Source: Turbatrix aceti (Eukaryota; Nematoda; Chromadorea; Rhabditida; Panagrolaimidae). From it: a DNA stretch of 64,000 bases. Shown here one piece after another: positions 35,721 to 46,962 of the stretch (positions are counted from its first letter, which is position 1; every line of letters begins with the position of its first letter). Location of the stretch: positions 5,279,246 to 5,343,245 of the forward strand of contig OZ017770.1 of assembly GCA_963969345.1 (NCBI GenBank). Reading direction: 5' to 3'. Below the pieces are notes generated by a model. That model did not search any database. It was given only the letters and a program-made list of their open reading frames with translations, and was not told where the DNA came from. The translations under genes were made by a program, and so were the position numbers.

Positions 35721-38700
35721 GTTTGACGCTTTTCACCTGAACATGAAGCGGTACCTGAAATTGATCGAGATGTTTTAAAAATAACAACAAATTTATCGAA
35801 ATCACATCACGTGGAGAGAACGAACGCGAGAACGGTTTTCAAAAAAAACAGCACAACAAACGCAGTCTCTGATGCTTACGCCACAGCTGAGAGGAATAAA
35901 ACATAGCGTCGTTCCTGTATAATGAGCATGAGTCCCTAAACTACGTACAAAATTTATTAATCGTGCAAAAGAAGGGTATAGCAACGACGAATGCATCACC
36001 GAGTGGCACAAACGACGCTGCAAATCAAACGAGAAAAGAGTTCAATTTTGCATGTTTCTGGCGTTGCGGGCCAAGTGCAAACATTTTTTTCTGCGATGTT
36101 TGTACTTCCAATAAATCCGGGGGCTGCGTAGATTTTTTTTAAAGTATCTACTTTAAAACATTTATACTTGACATCATATATTTGTTTTGCCGAGGGCTGG
36201 TGCAAGCTCTTAAGTCACAGATGACAAGATACATACATATTTATATCGGTTTTCTCGCCGTGGAGACATTCTACAGATCGTCTGCGATCGCGGCGACGGA
36301 GCGTACAAAAGTGCATCGTTCCGCGACTTTTTTGAACGACTATTCTTTTTGAGCTAAGTAGCCTGAGAATTCGTGAGGTTTAGATCGCCTTTGCTTTTTA
36401 CGATTCCAGAGGTGAAGGCGGTGGCGGAGGCAAATTTTTGATCGCATCAAATTGCCACCGACTCCGGCGCTGGCTCCGATTCTACAGTTGGCGACAAATG
36501 TTTTAGATGACTTCAAATTGTAACCGAAAAGTAAATAAACAGCTTTAATTTTTTTTGTTTTATAGACTTGTTCCGCGAATTTCGCTTCCTACCACGATTT
36601 TGATAGAAAAAAATTTACAATCGATACCAGAGTTTTCTCGGTTTTTTGATCGCCTGCGGATGCAAAAGCAAAGGCGAGAGCGAAAATTTTGGTAAGCATT
36701 GCACTGTTGCTAAGAGAAAATTTTATCGAATTCCTGGCTCTAAAAAAGCACCCGAAATGCGTCGCATCGTACCCGGCACCGAAACTTGCAAAAGCTTAGG
36801 GTTCACACCTACTACCAGAAATTTTATGTTTTTTGATTCTACTAGTCATATTGTGCACCGGACGGGTGCTTAGATCAGCTGTGACTGCCAGATGACTCAC
36901 ATCAGTCATAGCTCTGATGACTCATATTTATTCTGGTCAGGCGGGAATTCACGAGCTTCCGCTATTTTGTGCTTGTCGCTGCATTTTTGCTTCAGAAGTA
37001 TAATAATTGTGAATTGAATTTGGGAAATTAGGTTTGGTTGATCTAAGAGTGCCCATAGGGTACCTGAAATCTATGGTTTTCTTGTCAAGACTACCGGTTG
37101 GATGTCCACAAGTAAGGGGTACTCGACTTCGAACGAGTGAGGGGTTCTGTGACCGGAAACGCTGACGATGTTCGTTTCAATTTTATTTTACATACCATTT
37201 TTTTTATTTTATTCCGAGTTACATCAAGGCCGTCTAACAAGGTCGCAAGAATGTGAACGTTTTAAAAATTTGAGTTCAAGATAATTGCCGTTTTTTAGAC
37301 GTTTTTTTAAGCTACAAATTATTTTTGTCCTGTATTATTTTTTCTGGTCAGTTTGACTTTTTTCCTTTTTAAATTCATTCTCTTCTCACTCGGTGGTTAT
37401 TCTCAGTCAAAAATATCAGAAACGATGTCCACACAGGCGACAATGTTTTGATTTGGCATGTATTGCATCCGATCATCTTTGTTACAATCTTGTTGATCAC
37501 TTGTTTTTCCGACGGTCGACAGTACATATAAATTGCTGCTTGCAATTCAAACGGGTTAGCTAATCTCTGTTGACAACAGTATGCTTTCATTTTTTTCCGT
37601 AAGCAGTGAACGTGGTTGAGTAAATTGGCGCCAAAACGCAAGAAAGACCAATAAAAAACTGTAACAAGAGGGAATTCAAATTGCGGTTTTTTGTAGCGAG
37701 GTCAATGACATTTTGTGAAATATTTTGTGCACTCGACGACAATTTCGCAAACCACCCCTTCTCCATACAGCTTTATTTTTACTAGCCCGGTGTCTGCTAA
37801 CCGAGTCGTGCGTCGTTTTTGTGTTCAGTTTCAAACATTTTTTTGGCCTAAAATATTCACAATCTCTTGAATATATAGTTTTGTGATATAACTCTAGGGA
37901 TCAATTTCAATTTTCTCTCACAGTGCAAGTCAAATCACCGAATATCCTTCGACGGGACTGGCCATGCGCGAGACACCTTCCGCTCTTGTTGTCTGGTCTG
38001 GGTCGTCGCATCCTTTTTTGTCGGACGACACGCTGACCTTGACGCAAAATCAAACAAAGACAGTCAATCTATAAATTTTATTTTTTACTCGGTTGCTCAA
38101 AACGTCGATATTTGCATTTCCAGTACTCTCGACGGTCTTATCGTTGCACGATCAGCAGTATTATTTGTTAGCGTGACTTCCGCCTCGTGGTGCCAAGAAA
38201 GTTGCCTGGCACGGGAATGAAAGCAGAGCGCTCTAAAAATGCGTTCTCGACAAAAGCACACTACCCGCTGAGTTTCCACCGCAGGCTTCAATGGGTTTTG
38301 TCGTCTCCTTTTTTTAGTCCGCGTTTGGTTAAAAAAACTTTTGTTCAACAAAAAATGAAGGTGCTATTTAGGTCATCTTTGCCTGCTCTACATGTTCGAT
38401 CGATCTTCCGGGTAGGTAGACGGTTTTACTCTCAGTCAGAAAATTCGCTTAATTTGCTAACAAAATGAAGAACTAAAAGTTGTTTGTTTTGTCAAGTAGT
38501 TTGTGGGTGTTGCTAAGGATCATGACGTAGTGATCTTTCCTCCAATCTGCTATGGTGCCTAGGATTTTTAATTACGTCAACCCCAGTGCCCGGATAAAAT
38601 GGCTCTGAAATCGCTGCGAAAAAAAACGAAACCCCGACCAGCCGTGTTGACCAGTGTGACGAGTGGCCACTAGTGGTCCCGCTGACAACCGAGACCGGCA

Positions 38701-39183
38701 GGCAGACAGATGGATGCTGTGTGCACACCGCCGTCTGCATAGACCACAAAGTGTTCGCAGGCCGCCCGAGTCTCTCGGACTAAGCAATGGCTGCACTTCG
38801 GTCGCGTCCGTTCAGGGGTCGCGTCGCGTCCCTTCAAAGTATGCGACTGGGGCGCAAACGTGCCAGGCACGCCCTAACACTCGCAAGGCTACCCTTTTTC
38901 CACAATAGCTTTTTTCGTTCTTTTTCGATTTACACCCATTATTTACATGGTTTTTCTTAAATTTTTTTGGCAACCGTGTCGAAGAAAATCCGGGTTGATA
39001 TGTCATAATACTTTTTGCGTGTTGCAATATTCTTATTGTCTTGGTTTGATCTTATAGTTACGGTTTATTGCCTCCAGCGTGTTTTTATGTTCATGGCCGG
39101 TCATGGCGTCGAATACCCCTTTTCCCAACAATTGACCTATCCAGTTTCAGGTAAAAAACTGTTGCAATACGAAATGTGCTAAA
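35721..39183. other. 3.4-kb intergenic region between divergent genes
   Basis: No confident gene. It holds a small hairpin-like sequence near 36433-36466 (GGCAA...TTGCC), a short ORF at 38358-38468 with an N-terminus like a mitochondrial presequence (MKVLFRSSLPALHV, RRFYSQ), a GC-rich island at about 38640-38890 open on both strands, and an acceptor/donor-bounded exon-like piece at 39056-39151 (TCTTATAG to GTAAAA) that may be a 5' leader exon of the LRR gene. Confidence 0.4.
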
Positions 39184-41126
39184 ATGAATCAATTGATCGT
39201 GTTGTTGTGTTTCATTTTTGCGAGGGTTGCCTCAAACCCCACAGACACCTGCACCGGAATCGACACCGCTATTAAAGCTGCCACCGATTCTTCCGATACT
39301 GTGAGTTTTTTTAACTAATGTGATTGTGGAATGTTATCATATATATTTTTTTCAGTTGCCATGCCGTTGTTTGCCGGAAGAAATGGGCGCTATGCGTCCT
39401 GCAAGAAACTTCCGCGATGAAGGTGATGGCATTTGGATCGGCTGCACCCGTCAGTCTATGCCTTCTGTTTTCCGAGCTTTAAACGCACTCAATGAAACAC
39501 TGGTATCCCATTTGTGGATTTGGGATTCTCTAATCAACATCATGCCCAGCGATATGTTTGGCAAGGTGCGGCCCAAGATTCTGACTATTGAAAACTCTGG
39601 GGTTTACGTTTTCCGTGAAGGCGCATTTAGCAATATGGGTCGTCGACTCAAAGCTCTGCATCTCAAGAATAACATCCTAAAAAGCATAGAAAACGACACA
39701 TTCGCCGATTTGTTGCACCTCGAAACTCTGGATCTCACTGGCAACAAGCTGACTGAGGTGACTGTCGGCCATTTCGATCAGCTGACGTTCTTGGAAACGC
39801 TCATGCTCAGCGATAACCAAATCAGTCACATCGAAGACGGTGCTTTCAAGCACTTGACAAATCTCAGAACACTGAACTTGGCCAACAACAAGCTGACTAA
39901 CATTACAAAGTAATTTTGGTATTTTTATGACTGATTTTTGATTTTCAAAAAATTTCAGGAACACGTTCTTGGGTTTGGTCAACCTCGAGGTCCTGAGCAT
40001 CCAAGGCAATAATTTGGGCAATATTGACTGGGGTGCATTTTCGCACATGAAGCGTCTTCGGACACTCGATCTCGGCCGGAACAATCTCACCAAGGTTGAA
40101 CTCCGGGGCCTCGAAAGCCTTCAACGACTGTACGTCAATAACAACAGCATTATGAGTCTCAAACGCGTGTCACTCCGTGACCTACCCAGCCTTTCCGTCT
40201 TATCGGTAGACCGTAATCAGATTTCACGAATCACCGACAACGACCTCAGCTCTCTCAGCCAAAGTAGCCGCTTGGCGTCTCTTTCATTCGCCGAAAACAA
40301 CATTTCGGTTATCGAAGGACAGGCTTTTGAACACGTTCATCAGCTGACCGTGCTTTCCCTTCAAAACAACATGCTAGCATCCCTGACGAGTGAGCCCAAG
40401 ATTCCGTATCTCAGACCACTGAAGAAACTTCGTGTCCTCTCCCTTGCCTACAACAAGATCACGAGTATTGAAGACGGCGAGCTCAGCATGCTCGAAAATC
40501 TCAAGGAACTCATCCTCGATCACAATCGCATTCGCCAGATTGCACCCAATGCGCTGAAGGGATTCTCGCTCACCAAGCTCTTTATCAACAGTAACAGTCT
40601 GTACTACCTTCACGACGGGACATTCGACAGCTTTGATGTCAACAAGCTGGAAGCCGTCGATCTTTCTGATAACAGCTGGGAGTGCGTCTGCAGCACTGAA
40701 TGGATCGGGCCTTGGCTCAACGGAATCGGAGACCGTAACACACCTTCTGGCAGCCTTGGATGTCTTCTGAATCAATGCGAGCCAAACGAACCCGTCGAAG
40801 AGGATACCCAACAGGTTTCCGGAATTATTACCATCATTGGGGGTATTCTGACGGTGGTTGCTGCAATTCTATTCATTATCATCATCTATCTGTACTTCCA
40901 CGACAACTGCTACAACCCGACGTCTCTCAAACGTATGCCTTCAGATACGGTGTGCCTCATTTCACCCACGGAGAATCTATCGTATCCGAATCCTTTTGCT
41001 GCCGCTTTTGACAAGCGGGTTTATAACATCAACGAACCTATCATAACTTCACCGACTGTGAAGTCATCAGGAGCCAACGCAGATCCTTCATCCAAAAAGG
41101 AGCAAAAGCGGGTGAGATTCGGTTAA
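39184..41126 (+). CDS. transmembrane extracellular leucine-rich-repeat protein (eLRRon type)
   Basis: Type I cell-surface protein of 612 residues. Exons: 39184-39300, 39356-39909, 39959-41126. Signal peptide MNQLIVLLCFIFARVAS. An N-terminal cysteine cap (LPCRCLPEEMG, WIGCTR) is followed by about 13 LRRs of the LxxLxLxxNxL type (LKALHLKNNIL, LETLDLTGNKL, LRTLNLANNKL, LRTLDLGRNNL and others). The LRR C-terminal cap has WECVCSTEW and GCLLNQC. A membrane segment lies at about residues 514-538 (IITIIGGILTVVAAILFIII), and a cytoplasmic tail of some 70 residues ends KKEQKRVRFG. Architecture matches nematode LRR-only surface proteins such as LET-4/EGG-6, which shape epithelial apical matrix. The specific ortholog is not claimed. 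Confidence 0.9.
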
Positions 41127-41415
41127 GCACACGTGATACTAAAAGGTTATGAATTAGCAATTATCTGGTATGAGTAATCAAACGATGCAAACACTGAAAT
41201 CTCGTCTTTTGTTTTCCGATAAAGGCAAACGTGCAACTATTTTTTTTGTATTAAAAAATGTGAACTTCTTCCCTTCGTCATTAAATTGCTTTCGTGTTTT
41301 TTTCTTGAATATTGATATTTATTTCAATTCTGTGTACATAAAATAATACGATATTTGAGAGGAATGCGCGGGGGTGTTCGTTTAACAGAGCAAGTCATTT
41401 CTCCGGTGGTTGACA

Positions 41416-42001
41416 TCAATACAATGAAGTTTTTTTCATTATGACGGCGAACTCTGCAAACGAGACGTGGCCGGTAGTTGCTGTGGAGATGCACTCCAGC
41501 ATTTCCTAAAACGCTTTGTCCTTGAGCACGCGGGGGCTGTCCAATTGACCTCACCTGCAATTCTTCTTGCCCCACTTCTTCACGCAACTCTTGGGTGACC
41601 AGCTTCAAGTCGTCGACGTCAATATATCCTTTTGCCTTGACGTCAAATAGCTGAAAAGCCGTCCTAATTTCGTCAACGTTCGAATTCTTTTTTCTGTCAT
41701 TCAAGAGCTCAAACAGAGCCGAAGCACTGAAGTGGGCTGAAAAATACTCAGGAAGTCAGTGAAAAAAAAAACAATTGAACGAAAATATGCACTTACTTTG
41801 ACAGTATTTTTTGTCCTGCTTGGCTCGCAGCGACTCAACAAACTTTGCGACTTCTGCTTCACGGGGATCCAAGCCGAGATCGCGCATCACAGTCTTGAGC
41901 AACTTGTAAGGAATCAGTCCCTCTTCGGTTGCGTTGAATTTTTCAAACGCTCGGTTTATTTCTTCCATACTGACAAATGGTGAACTTTCAAAAAACGCCA
42001 T
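41416..42001 (-). CDS. divergent centrin / caltractin with degenerate EF-hands
   Basis: Small EF-hand protein of 158 residues. Minus-strand exons 41797-42001, 41555-41736, 41416-41505. The C-terminus IMKKTSLY is the signature end of centrins, which act at centrioles and basal bodies. The third hand reads AFQLFDVKAKGYIDVDDLKLV, as in centrin EF3, but the loop has Lys at positions 3 and 5. The first loop (NATEEGLIPYKL) and last loop (STATTGHVSFAE) lack the calcium-coordinating acids, and the N-terminal basic extension of canonical centrins is absent. The start at 42001 is the only ATG before the first helix. A minus-strand poly(A) signal lies at 41318-41323, tail-to-tail with the LRR gene. Confidence 0.8.
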
Positions 42002-43101
42002 ATCTCAGGTTGTGAAGGTTACGAACCAAAAAAAAATATGTATTGATGGATAAAATGTAGTTGGAATCGATATTAGCAGTTCTGGCAGCCGCTGGTGGAC
42101 ACGTTTCGTCGCTCCAAAAATGGCGTGTGCCAGAGGCGTGCATGCTTTGCCGCACGAGACGCATTCTGCCGGCATTTGAAACAAACAAAAAAAAGCATAT
42201 TTTTATGTGCCCCAGCGTGCATTTTTTTTAATTTTTGAAAATATATATAATGCTTTAAAAAACATAAATCAAGTCAAAAATGCGTTTTGCAAAGCAAACA
42301 AAATTATTGAAAGTTTTTTGCTTCCTGTTTTTTTTTGTTCCTGGCGTGCTAAATGATTTGACTATGCTGCTTTATTTTTTTAGCTATAGCAAGCACACCG
42401 TTGGAGTCAACGAGGATAAATGCGAAAGGGATGTCCCTCAGGCCTGGTTGCTTTACTCCGCAATCTCTCTCCTATCCGCCCCCACTCTCCTACGTCAAGA
42501 TTTTCAGGCATTTGCGCTTTGTTCTCGGAAACTTCGTGGCAAGGCGACCGAGTCCATTGACAAAAAACAAGCTGCAACTTAGCTCAAGTGCGAGGTAGGC
42601 GAGGACGCACATACACGATGCTCTGGGATCGTCTATAGTCGCACGTATTAACCGATATCTGCTTCAAGTAAAAATTCTTCAAGTCCGGAAAAACCAATAA
42701 GAGTGCATTTCTTTCAACCGTGCACGCAGACAGCGTCGCGGATATCAAACACTCCAGCAGCGCGTTACTACTTCCCGATATGTTCGAGGCAAAAAATCAA
42801 TCAAGGTAACATTATCTCAACAAAATTTATTCGTTCTTTAGGTGAATAAGCACAAAAAAATTAAGAAAAGCCTTCTCTACGGTAACTGCCATTGGTTGGA
42901 AGGTTTCAATGCAAACGAAGGGGTGTTAAACTAGAAAACAATGCCTTCACAGCCAGAGCCATCGAACGTGAATCACTTACTGCGATGATTGAAATAGCGC
43001 ACTGTGATGAAAATTGAAGACTTTGAAAATTACCAAGAAAAAAGAGTGTAAAAGAGTGATGCAGGGTGTCGTGTTTTTGCGAACTTGAGAGAAAGAAAAA
43101 A
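42002..43101. other. intergenic stretch upstream of the centrin gene
   Basis: No convincing coding exon. A minus-strand AATAAA at 42826-42831 probably serves the myosin light chain gene. Plus-strand frames at 42280-42598 are open but show no motif. Confidence 0.4.
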
Positions 43102-43999
43102 TTACTCTTCGGGGAAGGGGCCAGCGAGGACCTTCTTGATGAATGCTGAAACGTTGCATTGATCAGATCCCGTTTTGTACCCGACAACTAATTTTTACCT
43201 TCGTAGTTGACCATGCCTTCGCTGTCTTCGACACCCTTGAGGAGCTCGTCAACTTCATCGGCGTTCAATCGTTCACCGAGGGCCTGGAGGACGTGTCTCA
43301 ATTCAGCAAGAAGAATCTTTCCGCATTCTTCCTTGTCGAACACCTTGAGGCCTTCTACGAAGTCGTGGAAGCTGCCGACTTCCTGAAATTTTTTATTTGT
43401 TTGTTTAATGCAAAAATGTTTTTTTGCAGCTTTTTATTTTTTTTCGATTGGGCAAAAAAAAAGCGATCGTAAAGTTGTGCAGGCAAGCACGCCGATATGT
43501 CACTGCAGCACAACAAGCGTGTGGGGGAACAACGCGTTGTAAACAAAAATGCTTTCATGCTGATCGAAAAAAAAAAACATCCCCCGCAAATGCAATTCAA
43601 TTCTTACCTTCTCCTTCGCGAGCTGCTCGTAGATGGGAAGCCACTCTTCGAAGGTGATTCGCTTTTCACCCTTGCGCTTGTATTCGGCTCCGGAGGCTTT
43701 GACGACCATGGCGTTGGTGGGCTTCAGGCCAGCGGCGCGAACGACATCTGCGATCTGGGTGCCGTCGATCTTGCCGTCGAGTTCCTCGTCGTAAAGGTTG
43801 AAAATTTCTTTGAGCTCTAAAATAGTGCAAGATCGGTAAAGATTGTGAATGATAAGGTCAAATCATCCAATTTTGAATTCTTTATACAAAAATTAGTTCA
43901 ATTGTATTAATTAGGGTGATTGTGAATGATAATCTAATATTATATTCACGTAATATCTCAATGTTAAAAAAACATGAGCTTACCTGGTTGAGAAGGCAT
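43102..43999 (-). CDS. mlc-3: essential (alkali) myosin light chain
   Basis: Light chain that clamps the first IQ motif of the myosin II lever arm. 150 residues. Minus-strand exons 43984-43999, 43608-43816, 43199-43382, 43102-43145. The first exon encodes only MPSQP plus one base. The sequence runs [19 protein letters not shown] (EF1), [45 protein letters not shown] (EF3), [27 protein letters not shown] (essential-light-chain hallmark LGERLtxxEV), [12 protein letters not shown] (EF4). Length and exon phases are typical. The tiny first exon is a common arrangement for this family. The assignment to the essential rather than the regulatory class rests on LGERL and the lack of an N-terminal phosphorylatable serine motif. 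Confidence 0.93.
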
Positions 44000-45009
44000 G
44001 GTGGAGGTTGCTAAACTTGAAAGAAGCTAGAAGGCTGATGTGGCAGTGAAAATGCGGTTGCTAGCCAGCAAAGATTTCAATAAAGCTGCTCAAAAGCTCG
44101 TTGAGACGGACGGATCAACACACACCCCAGCGTTAAGTCAACTGTCGTCGAGAGCGATTGTCGGTGTGGCCTTATCCTTGGGGCTGGGCTAACACATCTT
44201 TTTCCGCCAACGAAAGTTGCTGTGATCTCTTCCCGTTTACCTTCCAGCATCCTAGGAAGTCTGAAGATTTAAGTGCTTGTGCGTACTGCCTAGTTTATTT
44301 TTGGTGTCGAGTAGATCCCCAGGCTATGGGAATGCTTTAAGCCTAAGAGGACGGCCCCCTGGCAAAATTGTGTGATGCAGCTGTAATCGCGGTGGCGAGA
44401 AAGATAGCTGCTTCGATTTTTGCTTTACAGTGTAGCAAGACAGAGAGAGGGAGGAAAAGAAACAAGATTTTGATTATCCCTCATCACCACGCCCAGTCAG
44501 TTTACGACCGACAAATCGCAGTTAACGCCACTGCTTGCAACTCTACTACAGAGGATGACAAGTTGTACCTGACGATATATCTTGACTCAACTGCACACGC
44601 AGGCTTGCTTAACACTTATCTCAAGGAAAAAAAAAGTGCAAATCTGTTCTTCTGTACAGTCTGCTTTTGTCCACGCAGGACTCTGCAAAAATTGATATTT
44701 GAGAAAACGATGTTAGTGTCAATAAAAAAACAGACTCTTGGCACTGAATGCTGGATCTCGCGCAAACAATGGAGTCAAGAATCATTGTCATATTTTGACA
44801 ACCCGGTTTCTGTAGAAAAAAATGTGAAAATCAAATTTTGACCTTTGCTTTGGAATTCTAATTTCCACTTCGATCTTTTTGGTTGCAGTATAGTTCAATT
44901 TTTTTTTTCAAAAACGTTCATTACACAATTGTTGCTTCCGGTAGAAAGCATACTGACAAAAAAATATTTTTATCGCAGATCGAGGAACGCGGGTTGACAA
45001 CTTCGCTGT
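44000..45009. other. intergenic stretch upstream of the myosin light chain gene
   Basis: Likely promoter of the leftward myosin gene. A plus-strand frame at 44368-44841 is open for 157 codons but has no ATG until near its end and no recognisable motif, so it is not called. Confidence 0.45.
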
Positions 45010-45024
45010 CTGCCACTTAATCAC
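45010..45024. repeat. left 15-bp target-site duplication
   Basis: CTGCCACTTAATCAC, identical to 45500-45514 at the other side of the retroelement remnant. Confidence 0.8.
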
Positions 45025-45499
45025 AATTTCAATTTTTCAATTTATATCTCTTACTCGTACACACGGGATAACAAAGTATCACTGGGATATCGTACGAAGA
45101 GGGGCACATCAAAGGAAAATCACTCGTCTATAGTCAAAGTCTTTTGCCGGGGCCTTGTAATACTCGTTGGCGAGGGCGTCGGTCCAGCGCATACGAGGTC
45201 GTCCAGGCGGTCGCTTGGCTTTGTCGTAGTCGTCGGTAGGGCGCCAGTCTGACAGTCGAACTGCCCAGTTGTCGTCGTCGGTCGTCGCGAGCGATTTGGC
45301 GAACTTCAGCTTCCGGAGTCGAGCGCTTTCGAACCATGATCTTCGACGCTGCTGGCATTCTGCCAGACGCGCATCAGATGCCAGGGACCTGGCATTGACG
45401 GTGGCTAGGAGCAAGCGTTTCTTAAAACGATGTCAGCTCGGTTGCACTAGTGAGAGCGGCGTAAAAAGCAGCCACCCATCACTAGGCAGAGAGTAAAGA
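45025..45499 (-). mobile_element. internally deleted non-LTR retrotransposon (RTE/CR1-like) copy
   Basis: On the minus strand 45109-45414 encodes a single frame made of two parts that are normally far apart in non-LTR retrotransposon ORF2. First comes ATVNARSLASDARLAE, which resembles the start of the endonuclease domain (family form 'lNvRsLssdarlaeL'). Directly after comes a C-terminal RT-tail motif: RLRKLKFAKSL, DNWAVRLSDWRP, then PPGRPRMRWTDAL (family form 'RW.gHv.R...nRWa.r...w.P...r..GRP..RW.D'). The endonuclease core and the reverse transcriptase are missing. A 15-bp perfect direct repeat flanks the 475-bp copy, the mark of target-primed insertion. It is dead as an autonomous element. 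Confidence 0.78.
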
Positions 45500-45514
45500 C
45501 TGCCACTTAATCAC
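45500..45514. repeat. right 15-bp target-site duplication
   Basis: CTGCCACTTAATCAC, matching 45010-45024. Confidence 0.8.
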
Positions 45515-45979
45515 GGAGTTTGTTAATGCGGAGTACAGAGTAAGTTTGGTTGTCAATTAAAAAGCATTGAATACACCGAAATAACCCGGATACCCCACAT
45601 AAACTGTCAAGAATCTCACTTGAGTATTACATGGTTCAATGTGCCAAAAGACGGAAAAAAGGATGCACTTAATCTGGTACATAAGAGCGAGCACGCAAAC
45701 GAGAGTGAAACAATGGCCACCCTTAATGGCTTAACACAGTTCGACAGTATACATACAGCTGCCACGATGCCTTCCATGACCCTGGCAAACAGATCGGGGT
45801 GTTTCTTACGCAAGCTAATTGACCGCGTTGACCGGGTTAAATCCGGCAGACAAACATTTTTGTATTTATTCACCTGATTGCTTCATTTAAGCGTGGGCTC
45901 ATTTTGGTGGATTGCTCTGCACTGTGACTGTCCATTGTGTTAATTGATCATGTAAATTTTATTTTTTGTTTTTTCAGAA
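45515..45979. other. upstream region of the bHLH gene
   Basis: Between 45616 and 45877 both strands are open for 85 codons, but neither shows a motif. TTTTTTCAG at 45977 lies 2 nt before the bHLH ATG and is a likely trans-splice acceptor. Confidence 0.45.
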
Positions 45980-46726
45980 ATGCATGACATCATGATCTCC
46001 CCGGCGGCATACTCCGATCCCTACTCCGTGTACAGTTATCAATTTAAGACCTCAGAATATTTTGATCTTCCCGAAATTAAAGAAGAACAGCAGGAACCCT
46101 TGGCCGACGAGCAACAAAAAGAATATCAAGTTGGGTTCATATCTTCCAAGCAAAGAAAAGCAGCGAACGAAAGAGAGCGGAAGCGTATGCATAGGTATGT
46201 AATTTCGATTATGACATTCCTTTCGTCAACATTATCCTTGCTCTGCAATATTTTGATTTAACGTTCTGTTTGAACCTGATCTTTTGCAGCATCAATAAGG
46301 GCTTTGACATCTTGCGTGCCCGGCTTCCAACACCCCCGTATGCAAAGAAAATGTCCAAGGTCGATACTCTGAGGAACGCCATTGATTACATCACCAAGCT
46401 GAATCTTCTGCTCTCAAGCAACAGTGACGTCACTCCCGAAGCCGCACCAAATCCAGCCGCGCACCAAAGACATCCCGCAGTGCCCCTACGTGAAGCGCGA
46501 ACTCAGACTATGCAAGTCGTTGATCCAGGTAAAAATTCCAACGTGTATGAAAAAAAAAATACTTGTTTGTTTATTGCTTTCAGTTGTCGGGCCGTGCAAT
46601 ATCACAATGGGCTGGCAGGTGGTCAACAATGCATACTCTAATTTTTATCTAGACGAAAACGATCAAAAATATGCTCAATATTCAAATGTCTGGATGCCCC
46701 CTAATATTTCGACGTATCGATTTTGA
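45980..46726 (+). CDS. Ptf1a/Fer-family class II bHLH transcription factor
   Basis: Tissue-specific bHLH regulator expected to dimerise with an E/Daughterless protein and bind E-boxes. Exons 45980-46194, 46290-46528, 46584-46726; 198 residues. The basic region and helix 1 (KAANERERKRMHSINKGFDIL) are interrupted by the first intron inside Ser. The loop (RARLPTPPYAKKMSKVDTL) and helix 2 (RNAIDYITKLNLLL) match the Ptf1a/FERD3L group, which shares the P-T-x-P-Y-x-K-[KR]-[ML]-S-K-[VI]-[DE]-T-L signature; the DNA-contacting E and R of NERER are present. The ATG follows a TTTTTTCAG by 2 nt. The tail is Ala/Pro/His-rich and then aromatic (NAYSNFYLDEN, MPPNISTYRF). AATAAA lies at 46762-46767. Residues after helix 2 are also open in the +1 frame. 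Confidence 0.87.
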
Positions 46727-46962
46727 CATTCTCATTCATGTTTCTTCTTTAACGTCGAAACAATAAAAATTAATATACATATTTACGTTCCATTTCAGCC
46801 GCGATATGCCGTTGTAACAACTAAAAACTTTTTATTGACACGCTTTTCACGGAAACAACAGATTCATTAAAGCTCCTGGCACGCTGTAACATAAGGAGAA
46901 TCGCAAACAAAGCGGCTTGTATTCGGTAGACGATCAATCAGCCAAACGTTTCTTTTGAGACT

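Noticed and set aside
36640..36873. 75-codon plus-strand frame with several Cys and Lys
   Set aside because: No ATG-context, splice or homology signal recognised.
37020..37160. Possible tRNA-like hairpins
   Set aside because: No intact T-arm GGTTCRANYCC with matching acceptor stem could be built.
44368..44841. 157-codon plus-strand frame
   Set aside because: Starts from TTG, no ATG until its last third, no splice context or motif.
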